Source: an uncultured Clostridia bacterium
GTDB taxonomy: Bacteria > Bacillota_I > Bacilli_A > RF39 > UBA660
Assembly: GCA_947569225.1 (NCBI GenBank)
Contig: CANORX010000047.1
Coordinates: forward strand, 1-7,409
DNA length: 7,409 bases
Direction of reading: 5' to 3'
The translations under genes and the position numbers were made by a program. Shown piece by piece: positions 1 to 5,687 of the stretch (its first letter is position 1; the number at the start of each line of letters is the position of its first letter). The notes below the pieces were generated by a model. It saw only the letters and a list, made by a program, of their open reading frames with translations. It searched no databases and was not told where the DNA came from.

Positions 1-57
1 CCGCCCCAGCTCAACTTATACCTTAATCATTCAAACATTTTCTAGTATTCTAATTAT
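1..57 (-). other. Possible continuation of trxB past its stop, and odd GC-rich window edge
   Basis: Read on the minus strand in the same frame as trxB, the bases just after the TAA stop (57 down to 34) give IIRILENV. This resembles the beta-strand that follows the NADPH-domain helix in thioredoxin reductases. Further in-frame stops follow at 31-33 (TGA) and 16-18 (TAA), so no simple single change restores the gene. The outermost 13 or so bases (CCGCCCCAGCTCA) are GC-rich and unlike everything else in the window. This may be a low-quality or chimeric contig end, or real decay of the gene. The homology of the eight residues is a judgement by eye. Confidence 0.35.
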
Positions 58-615
58 TTATATTTTTTTAGCTTCGTTAATTAGTTCTTCATCTGCTTTA
101 ATTTGGCTTCTTGCTATTATTGTTAGTGTACTTGCAAAGTCACTTAGATATATTCCTTCTTCAAAAGCCGAATTTCCTCCGCCTATTACTACTACTTCTT
201 TTTCTTTGTATAATGGAGCATCACATATAGAGCATCTGCTTATGCTTAGCTTTTTTAGGTTTTCTTCTAATGGCATTTTTTTTGGTTGTCTTCCTCCTGC
301 TAGTATTATTGTTTTTGCTTCATATATGTTTTTGTTAGTTTCAATTTTAAATGTGTCTTTTTCTTTTTTTATTTTTGTTACTTCTTCTATTTTATATTCT
401 ACTCCATTGTTTTTTACGTGTTCAAACATTTTAAAGGATAAGTCAGGACCTGTTATGTTATCAAATCCTAAGTAGTTATCTACTAGGTTTGTTGTATTTA
501 TTAGTCCTCCAGGTGCGTTTTTTTCTAATAGTAATGTGTTTAGTCCACTTCTTTTTGCATATATTCCTGCACTCATTCCTCCTGGACCCATTCCAACTAT
601 GATACAATCATACAT
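58..615 (-). CDS. trxB: Thioredoxin reductase, truncated after the NADPH-binding motif
   Basis: FAD- and NADPH-dependent cytoplasmic flavoenzyme that reduces thioredoxin. The frame encodes 185 residues against the usual 300-320. Visible parts are the N-terminal FAD dinucleotide fold (GMGPGG at 8-13), the ILAGG strand near 104-108, the redox-active pair C128-S-I-C131 (family form CATC), and the NADPH fold GGGNSAFEE at 145-153. The rest of the NADPH domain and the whole C-terminal FAD segment, with its usual GxFAAGD motif, are absent, so the product as read should not be a working reductase. The start is ATG at 613-615, preceded by TAGGAGGT. The gene follows lgt after 12 bases and is probably co-transcribed with it; lgt-trxB adjacency is common in Firmicutes. 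The missing end could reflect decay, frameshift or a poor contig edge. Family assignment is firm because of the CxxC position; functionality is doubtful. Confidence 0.85.
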   Translation of the reverse strand: MYDCIIVGMGPGGMSAGIYAKRSGLNTLLLEKNAPGGLINTTNLVDNYLGFDNITGPDLSFKMFEHVKNNGVEYKIEEVTKIKKEKDTFKIETNKNIYEAKTIILAGGRQPKKMPLEENLKKLSISRCSICDAPLYKEKEVVVIGGGNSAFEEGIYLSDFASTLTIIARSQIKADEELINEAKKI

Positions 616-622
616 TTTTTAT

Positions 623-630
623 ACCTCCTA
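623..630 (-). promoter_or_regulatory. Ribosome binding site of trxB overlapping the lgt stop codon
   Basis: On the minus strand the bases read TAGGAGGT. The first three are the stop codon of lgt and the rest form a near-perfect Shine-Dalgarno sequence 7-8 bases ahead of the trxB ATG. Ribosomes finishing lgt would therefore sit on the trxB initiation region, which suggests translational coupling. Confidence 0.85.
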
Positions 631-1446
631 AAATTTTACTATTTCAATGTCTTCGTTGTTATTGTATAACATTTCTAGTTTTGGTTTTCTTATCTGTAAT
701 AGTATTAATACCAATCCAAATATGAATAGTATTATGCTTATTATTTGTGCGACTTTAAAGTATCCTATCATTAGACTGTCTGTTCTTAGGCTTTCTATAA
801 AGAATCTTCCTAGTGAATACCACATAAGGTAGGCTCCAATTTGTTGTCCAAGTCGCAGGTATTTGAATTTTCTTATTGCTAGTATTATTATAAATCCTAT
901 TATACACCAGATAGATTCGTAATAGAATGTAGGTGTGTAATATACTCCATTTATGTTCATTCCATATATTATGAATTCAGGTACTATTTTTATTGATTTT
1001 AGGTGTTCATATGTCGTTGCTATTCCATATGCTTCTCTGTTAAAGAAGTTACCCCATCTTCCTATTGCTTGTGCTAGTAAGATGTATGGAGCAGATATGT
1101 CAAGTATTCTTAGGATGGATGTGTGATATTTTTTACAATATATTATTATTACTAAACATCCTACTATTAGTCCACCATGTATTGCAAGTCCACCTTCCCA
1201 TATGTGCCATATTTCGTTTAGGTGTTCACTGTAATATCCCCAGTTAAAGATGACATAGTATAGTCTTGCTCCAATTATTCCAAATATTATTGCCCAGAAT
1301 ATTAGATTAGTTATAAAGTCTTTTGTTATGTTGAATTTTTTCGCATCACTTTGTATGAATATCCATGCGATTATTATTCCTGATAATATAAATATGCTAT
1401 ACCATTTTATTCCGACTCCAAATATTTCAAATGCTATTGGATTCAT
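628..1446 (-). CDS. lgt: Prolipoprotein diacylglyceryl transferase
   Basis: Integral membrane enzyme that moves diacylglycerol from phosphatidylglycerol onto the lipobox cysteine of prolipoproteins, the first step of lipoprotein maturation. The 272-residue length is normal. The protein is a series of hydrophobic helices with the expected Lgt landmarks: the early KWYS tyrosine region (14-17), the AIHGG loop with H90 (matching E. coli H103), the signature GRWGNFFNREAYG at 129-141 with R130 (matching R143), and the late GRFFIESLR at 213-221 with R221 (matching R239). The C-terminus is a short charged tail. ATG at 1444-1446 starts one base after the TAA of the upstream membrane-protein gene, and GAGGGGAG lies five bases ahead. 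Nine tryptophans are all TGG, which supports the standard code. In many Firmicutes hprK precedes lgt; here a YvlD-like gene does. The frame is complete and shows no oddities. Confidence 0.97.
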   Translation of the reverse strand: MNPIAFEIFGVGIKWYSIFILSGIIIAWIFIQSDAKKFNITKDFITNLIFWAIIFGIIGARLYYVIFNWGYYSEHLNEIWHIWEGGLAIHGGLIVGCLVIIIYCKKYHTSILRILDISAPYILLAQAIGRWGNFFNREAYGIATTYEHLKSIKIVPEFIIYGMNINGVYYTPTFYYESIWCIIGFIIILAIRKFKYLRLGQQIGAYLMWYSLGRFFIESLRTDSLMIGYFKVAQIISIILFIFGLVLILLQIRKPKLEMLYNNNEDIEIVKF

Positions 1447-1447
1447 G

Positions 1448-1867
1448 TTATCTCCCCTCTATGAATGGATTTATAAATATTTTGCGTAGCATGGGTGTTA
1501 CTACACTTATGAATATCGCTATGAAGAAAGGTAATATCCAACCTTCTATTCTAAATGCATCTCCCATTAGTATGCTTGCTAGTTTCATTATTATTACGTT
1601 TATTATTGGATAAAATATTCCCCACGTTAGTAGGGTTATTGGTAATGTTATAGCTATTAAAAAAGGTTTTATTGTTGTGTTTAGTACACTTATTAGTAAT
1701 GCTGTTAGTAATGCATATATTATGTTTTCTACATAAAATCCTTTAAATATAGCTGAGGCTAGCATTAGGGTTACTGCACTTACTAATAGTTCTAGTAACA
1801 TAGTTATAGCTTCATCTTTTTTATTATACCCTTTTACTTCTTTTCTATTTATATATATTTTGCTCAC
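1448..1867 (-). CDS. YvlD-like phage holin family (superfamily IV) membrane protein
   Basis: Small integral membrane protein of the family typified by B. subtilis YvlD and mycobacterial four-helix holin-like proteins (PF04020). The holin name is historical: no lysis role is implied and the cellular role is unknown. Of 139 residues, hydrophobic segments lie near 24-41, 48-64, 70-97 and 109-126. The family pattern appears as LLTALLISVLNTTIKPFL followed by LPITLLTWGIFYPIIN (residues 54-90). The start is GTG at 1865-1867 with AGGGTGA seven bases upstream. A later ATG at 1799-1801 (M23) would give 117 residues, closer to the usual family length, but has no good ribosome site, so I prefer GTG and a basic 22-residue extension. 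The last codons (Glu-Gly-Arg-stop) form the ribosome binding site for lgt. YvlD genes lie near hprK-lgt in B. subtilis, which supports the assignment. Confidence 0.85.
   Translation of the reverse strand: MSKIYINRKEVKGYNKKDEAITMLLELLVSAVTLMLASAIFKGFYVENIIYALLTALLISVLNTTIKPFLIAITLPITLLTWGIFYPIINVIIMKLASILMGDAFRIEGWILPFFIAIFISVVTPMLRKIFINPFIEGR
1452..1459 (-). promoter_or_regulatory. Ribosome binding site of lgt inside the upstream gene
   Basis: The minus strand reads GAGGGGAG, five bases before the lgt ATG. It is formed by the last sense codons of the YvlD-like gene. Stop and start are separated by one base, so lgt translation is probably coupled to that of its neighbour. Confidence 0.8.
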
Positions 1868-1874
1868 TTATTAA

Positions 1875-1881
1875 TCACCCT
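1875..1881 (-). promoter_or_regulatory. Ribosome binding site supporting a GTG start
   Basis: AGGGTGA on the minus strand, exactly seven bases before GTG at 1865-1867. It decides the start of the YvlD-like gene in favour of GTG over the internal ATG at 1799-1801. The prepilin-like gene uses the same arrangement (AGGTGA, seven bases, GTG). Confidence 0.7.
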
Positions 1882-1916
1882 AGTATTATTATATAATAAA
1901 TATTTAAAATATAAAA

Positions 1917-1940
1917 CGAAAAAAGTCTTATTTTACTTTT
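1917..1940 (-). terminator. Weak candidate terminator or attenuating hairpin
   Basis: After the stop of the 158-residue gene the minus strand can pair AAAAGT (1940-1935) with ACTTTT (1926-1921) around an eight-base loop, followed by a T-rich tract. The stem has six pairs and only one G-C pair, so it is probably leaky. A TATAAT at 1888-1893 lies downstream without a convincing -35 box, so a separate promoter for the yvlD-lgt-trxB part is possible but not shown. Confidence 0.3.
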
Positions 1941-1949
1941 AGTTTATAT

Positions 1950-2426
1950 TTATTTTATTACTCTGTATTCTCCTTCTTGTTTTTTTATTTTCATTTCTTG
2001 TTCTTTATATTTTTCTTTATTTGATTTAAATTTTATATTTATTGTTTCGTCTTCAGATATTTCTTCATTTGGTATCCAATAAATTATTTCATCTTTTTCA
2101 CATGTTATTCTATAATTGTTTTCATTTATTTTGTCTAATTTTTTTTCTTCACTTTCTATTATTCCTTTTTCTAATAATATTTCTATTTCTTGTTTTTCTT
2201 TACATTCTAATTTTATAGGAAAGCTTTCTTGTAAGTTTGATTTTAAGGCATATGTTTTTGCTACGCCTTTTACTTCAAAGTAATTGATTGATTTGTCTTT
2301 TTTTATAGTTATAACAAGTACTATTATTTCTAAGAGTATTATTAGTACAAGTATTAATCCTATTATTTTATCTTTGGTTGTAAATTTGTCTTCTTGTTCA
2401 GAGTTATTTATTATTTCTTTTTCCAT
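1950..2426 (-). CDS. Unrecognised single-pass membrane protein with an extracytoplasmic domain
   Basis: Not recognised. The 158 residues comprise a charged N-terminus (1-20), one strong transmembrane helix (about 21-41, almost all Ile/Leu/Val) followed by KKDK, and a soluble domain (about 46-158) with alternating strand-like segments and high Lys/Glu content. By the positive-inside rule the basic KK after the helix is ambiguous, but an N-in, C-out arrangement fits a signal-anchor. Two cysteines, C75 and C109, could form a disulfide if the domain is outside. The strand-rich pattern recalls a small Ig-like or lipocalin-like fold, but that is a guess. The start is ATG at 2424-2426 with GAGG ten bases upstream and a candidate promoter further up. 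It is the first gene of the presumed operon with the YvlD-like gene, lgt and trxB, 82 bases before the YvlD-like gene. Confidence 0.8.
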   Translation of the reverse strand: MEKEIINNSEQEDKFTTKDKIIGLILVLIILLEIIVLVITIKKDKSINYFEVKGVAKTYALKSNLQESFPIKLECKEKQEIEILLEKGIIESEEKKLDKINENNYRITCEKDEIIYWIPNEEISEDETINIKFKSNKEKYKEQEMKIKKQEGEYRVIK

Positions 2427-2452
2427 TTTTTAGATACCTCTTTTCTATTATA

Positions 2453-2482
2453 ATTGTATCATATTATTTATTAGATTGACAA
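2453..2482 (-). promoter_or_regulatory. Candidate vegetative promoter for the membrane protein-yvlD-lgt-trxB operon
   Basis: Minus-strand TTGTCA (2482-2477) and TACAAT (2458-2453) are separated by 18 bases; each box matches five of six consensus positions. A perfect TATAAT at 2452-2447 lies immediately downstream but has no -35 box at the proper distance. The predicted transcript would start near 2446, giving a leader of about 20 bases that includes the ribosome site. In AT-rich DNA such matches can be fortuitous. Confidence 0.45.
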
Positions 2483-2636
2483 TGATAAGAGTGGTTAAAT
2501 TTAGTAACTATTTACATGTTTTTAATATTATTTGTTTTTAGTTTATGCATGAAGTTTCTCGGTTGGTATATTTAAAAAATTTGTTATTTTACATTAAGTT
2601 AGCAACACTATTTTAATATTAGAAAATTTATAGTAC

Positions 2637-2665
2637 AAAAAAATTAGAGTACTGACCCTCTAATT
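2637..2665 (-). terminator. Rho-independent terminator of uvrA
   Basis: On the minus strand AATTAGAG (2665-2658) pairs perfectly with CTCTAATT (2649-2642) around an eight-base loop and runs into a seven-base T tract (to 2637). It lies just 10 bases past the distal uvrA stop (TAA, 2676-2678). That placement supports the view that the real uvrA gene ends there and not at the TGA at 2868. Confidence 0.85.
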
Positions 2666-2675
2666 ATGTATTTTT

Positions 2676-5486
2676 TTATAGAACATTTTTTAGATATTTT
2701 CCTGTAAAACTGTCTTTGTTTTTTGCAATTTCTTCTGGAGTTCCAGTTGCTACTATCGACCCACCTAAGTCTCCACCTTCAGGTCCTAAGTCTATTAGAT
2801 GGTCTGCTACTTTTATTATGTCTAAGTTATGTTCTATTACTATTACTGTGTCTCCATTGTTTACTATTCATTGTAATATTTCTAATAGTTTTTTTATGTC
2901 ATCTGTATGTAAACCAGTTGATGGTTCATCTAATATGTAGACACTTTTTCCTGTAGGTTTTTTTTGTAATTCTTTTGCTAGTTTTACGCGTCCTGCTTCT
3001 CCTCCTGATAGAGTTACTGCATTTTGTCCTAATTTAACATATCCAAGTCCGACGTCATGCATTGTGTCAAGTATGTGTTTTACTTTCGGAACGTTTTCAA
3101 ATATTTCCATAGCTTCATCTACTCTTAGGTTTAATACATCTGCTATGCTTAATCCTTTAAATTTTATGTTCAGTGTTTCATTATTATATCTTTTTCCATG
3201 ACATACATCGCAAGGAACATAAACATCTGGTAGGAAGTGCATTTCTATTTTCTTTACTCCATCTCCATTACATGCTTCACATCTTCCACCTTTTACGTTA
3301 AATGAAAATCTACTTTTTGTATATCCTCTCATTTTAGCTTCTTTTGTTTCAGTGAATACATCTCTTATTAAATCGAATAATCCAACATATGTTGCAGGGT
3401 TACTTCTCGGTGTTCTTCCTATCGGATCTTGGCTTATGTATACTACTTTATCTATGTCTTCTATTCCTTTTATTGTCTTAAATTTTCCAGGTTTGTCTTT
3501 TGATTTATATATTGTACTAGATAGTTTTTTGTATAGTATTTCATTTACTAAGCTACTTTTTCCTGAACCTGATACTCCTGTTACACATGTGAATGTTCCT
3601 CTTGGAAATTTTACATTTACATTTTTTAAGTTATTTTCACTTGCGCCTTTTATTTCTATAAATGTTCCATTTCCTTTTCTTCTTTTGTCAGGTACATCTA
3701 TTTTAAGTTCTCCACTTAGATATTTCCCTGTCAAGCTATTTTTGTCTTTCATTATTTCTTTTGGAGTTCCTTTTGCAACTACATATCCACCATGTTCTCC
3801 GGCAACTGGCCCTATGTCTATTATGTAGTCACTTGCTAGCATCGTGTCTGTGTCATGTTCTACTACTATTAATGTGTTTCCTAAGTCTCTCATTTCTTTT
3901 AATGAGTTTATTAGTTTGTCATTATCTCTTTGGTGTAATCCTATAGAAGGTTCGTCTAGTACGTAAAGTATTCCTGATAGTTTACTTCCTATTTGTGTAG
4001 CTAGTCTTATTCTTTGTGATTCTCCTCCTGATAGAGAACTTGCATTTCTACTTAGGGTTAGATAGTCTAATCCAACATTATGTAAAAAGTTTAGTCTTTC
4101 TTTTATTTCTTTTAATATAAGAAATGATATTTCTTGTTCTTCTTTTGTTAGTTTTAGTTTTGTAAAGAATGGTATTAAGTCTCTTATACTCATGTCTGTT
4201 ATTTCTTTTATGTTTTTTTTGTTTATTAGTACGTTTAAGATTGGTTCAGATAATCTAGCACCTTTACATGTGTCACAAGGTAATTCTGTCATGTAGTTTT
4301 CTATCCACTCTCTTACTGACGGACTCGTTGTTTCCATGTATCTTCTTTCTAAGTTTGTTATTCTGCCTTCAAAGTAGTCATAACTTTTTATTATGCTTCC
4401 TGTTCTAGTTTCAACACTTAAATCTAATTTGTCTTTTGAGCCATAAAATATTGTGTTAAATTCAAATTTTGTATAGTCTTTTATTGGTTTGTTTAAGTCT
4501 ATGTTATAGTGCTCTGCTACATAAGATAGTTTTTTGTACGCTATGTTGATAGTTTCTCCGCTTTGAAAAGAGGCAACTGCTCCTTCCATGATACTTTTTG
4601 TTTTATCAGGGATTAGCAAGTCTACGTCTATGCTCATTTTTACGCCCAAACCTTTACATGTAGGGCATGCTCCATAAGGGCTATTGAATGAAAACATACG
4701 TGGTTCTAGTTCGCTTATCGAGTAGTCACAATCTGGGCACGCGAATGATTCACTCATTAATATTTCTTTATCACCTATTATATTTATGATTACTCTTCCT
4801 TCTGCAAGTTTACATGATAGTTCTATTGCTTCAAATATTCTGCTTCTTGATTTTTCGTTTATGACTATTCTATCAACTATTACTTCTATGTTGTTTTTAA
4901 TGTTTTTTTCTAATTCTATTTCTTCACTTAAGTTTTTTACTTCTCCGTCTACTCTTACTCTAGAAAATCCGTCTTTTCTTAGGTTGTCTAATGTTTCTTT
5001 ATGTGTTCCTTTTTCTCCTCTTACTATTGGAGATAATATTTCTATTTTTGTTCCTTCTTGGTATTCCATAATTTTGTTTACCATTTCTTCTATGGATCCA
5101 TTTTTTATTGGGTGTTTATGTTTTGGACAGTAAGGCACACCTATTCTTGCATATAGTAGTCTTAAGTAATCATATATTTCTGTTACTGTTCCTACTGTAC
5201 TTCTAGGGTTTTTATTTGTTGTTTTTTGGTCAATTGATATGCTTGGACTTAATCCGTCTATTGAGTCTACATCTGGTTTTTCTGACCCACCTAAAAATTG
5301 ACGTGCATATGCACTAAGGGACTCTACGTATCTTCTTTGTCCTTCTGCATATATTGTGTCAAATGCTAAACTACTTTTTCCTGAACCACTAACTCCTGTC
5401 ATTACTACTAATTTGTTTTTTGGTATTTCTATGTCAATGTTTTTTAAGTTGTTTTCTCTTGCACCTTTTACTATTATTTTATCCAT
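2676..5486 (-). CDS. uvrA: Excinuclease ABC subunit A, interrupted by an in-frame TGA at 2868-2870
   Basis: UvrA is the dimeric ABC-type ATPase that finds DNA lesions and loads UvrB in nucleotide excision repair. The uninterrupted part is 872 residues (2868-5486); reading through the single TGA gives 936, the normal length. Landmarks are Walker [10 protein letters not shown] at 31-39, first zinc module C250/C253/C274/C277, CDTC at 404-407, signature LSGGESQR at 485-492, Walker B with D511-E512, second Walker [10 protein letters not shown] at 637-645, second zinc module C736/C739/C759/C762, second signature LSGGEAGR at 826-833 (Gly832 where Gln is usual), and second Walker B with D853-E854. 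The VIEHNLD switch histidine (H886) and the LGPEGG and TGKYL tail lie after the TGA, so the 872-residue product would lack part of the second ATPase site. The start is ATG at 5484-5486 with AGGAAGTG upstream. It stands alone with its own promoters and terminator; uvrB is not adjacent. Identity is certain; an intact product is doubtful. Confidence 0.95.
2868..2870 (-). other. In-frame TGA inside uvrA (codon 873)
   Basis: Codons on both sides align with UvrA: LLEILQ before, then IVNNGDT and VIVIEHNLD after, in the same frame, with 63 sense codons to TAA at 2676-2678. The position is normally Arg or Lys (B. subtilis LHRLVDNGDT), so one change from AGA to TGA would explain it. The following base is A, with no readthrough-promoting context that I recognise. 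It may be a true nonsense mutation, a polymorphism or a sequence error. Confidence 0.9.
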
Positions 5487-5525
5487 TTTTTCACTTCCTT
5501 AGTTTTCACAAATGAGTTGTTCTTT

Positions 5526-5554
5526 ATTTTAACTCTTATATTTTTTTATTTCAA
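5526..5554 (-). promoter_or_regulatory. Candidate proximal promoter P2 of uvrA
   Basis: Minus-strand TTGAAA (5554-5549), 17-base spacer, TAAAAT (5531-5526); each box matches five of six consensus bases. Initiation would be near 5519, giving a leader of roughly 33 bases. It lies in very A-rich DNA, so chance resemblance is possible. Confidence 0.4.
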
Positions 5555-5606
5555 GTAAGTTTTTTCTTTATTATTTTTTACTTTTTATATTTCTTTATGC
5601 ATATAT

Positions 5607-5635
5607 ATGATATCAAATGAATGTATGCTTGTCAA
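5607..5635 (-). promoter_or_regulatory. Vegetative promoter P1 of uvrA
   Basis: Minus-strand TTGACA (perfect -35, 5635-5630), 17-base spacer, TATCAT (5612-5607, five of six). The predicted start is near 5600, leaving a leader of about 115 bases. It sits between the terminator of the preceding gene and uvrA. I looked for a LexA-type operator (the Gram-positive GAAC-N4-GTTC core) near both promoters and saw none, so SOS control is not evident. Confidence 0.7.
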
Positions 5636-5649
5636 TCAACTTTTCTTTT

Positions 5650-5682
5650 AAAAAAAGAACATCTCTTTTTAGAAATGCTCTT
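5650..5682 (-). terminator. Rho-independent terminator of the NTPase-CYTH gene
   Basis: Minus-strand AAGAGCATTTCT (5682-5671) pairs with AGAGATGTTCTT (5666-5655) over 12 positions, two of them G-T wobbles, around a four-base loop. A run of seven T follows (to 5650). It begins five bases after the TAA of the gene. This is the strongest hairpin in the window. Confidence 0.9.
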
Positions 5683-5687
5683 AGTGT

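Noticed and set aside
206..475. Open frame on the plus strand within trxB
   Set aside because: It lies opposite a clearly conserved flavoprotein frame, has no ribosome site and a low-complexity Phe/Ser-rich translation.
1448..1867. True phage holin and evidence of a prophage
   Set aside because: This family is widespread on chromosomes (YvlD type), there are no other phage genes, and it is embedded in a conserved housekeeping neighbourhood.
2490..2600. Short minus-strand frame of 12 codons (MHKLKT...) in the spacer after uvrA
   Set aside because: It is too short, has no convincing ribosome site and shows no other sign of coding.
2826..2869. ATG overlapping the uvrA TGA (ATGA) as a translational restart
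   Set aside because: The ATG is out of frame with UvrA and leads to a frame of only 14 codons before a stop, so it cannot supply the missing C-terminus.
2868..2870. TGA as selenocysteine or as Trp/Gly under an alternative code
   Set aside because: The position is normally Arg/Lys, not Cys. All 14 Trp codons are TGG and Gly codons are ordinary. I see no selenocysteine-insertion hairpin just downstream, only strongly conserved coding sequence.
3352..3828. 158-codon plus-strand open frame opposite uvrA
   Set aside because: It is antisense to conserved UvrA sequence including the second Walker A motif, and the translation has no recognisable motif. Other plus-strand frames opposite uvrA (2716-2956, 3761-3946, 4786-5133), the NTPase gene and lgt were rejected for the same reason.
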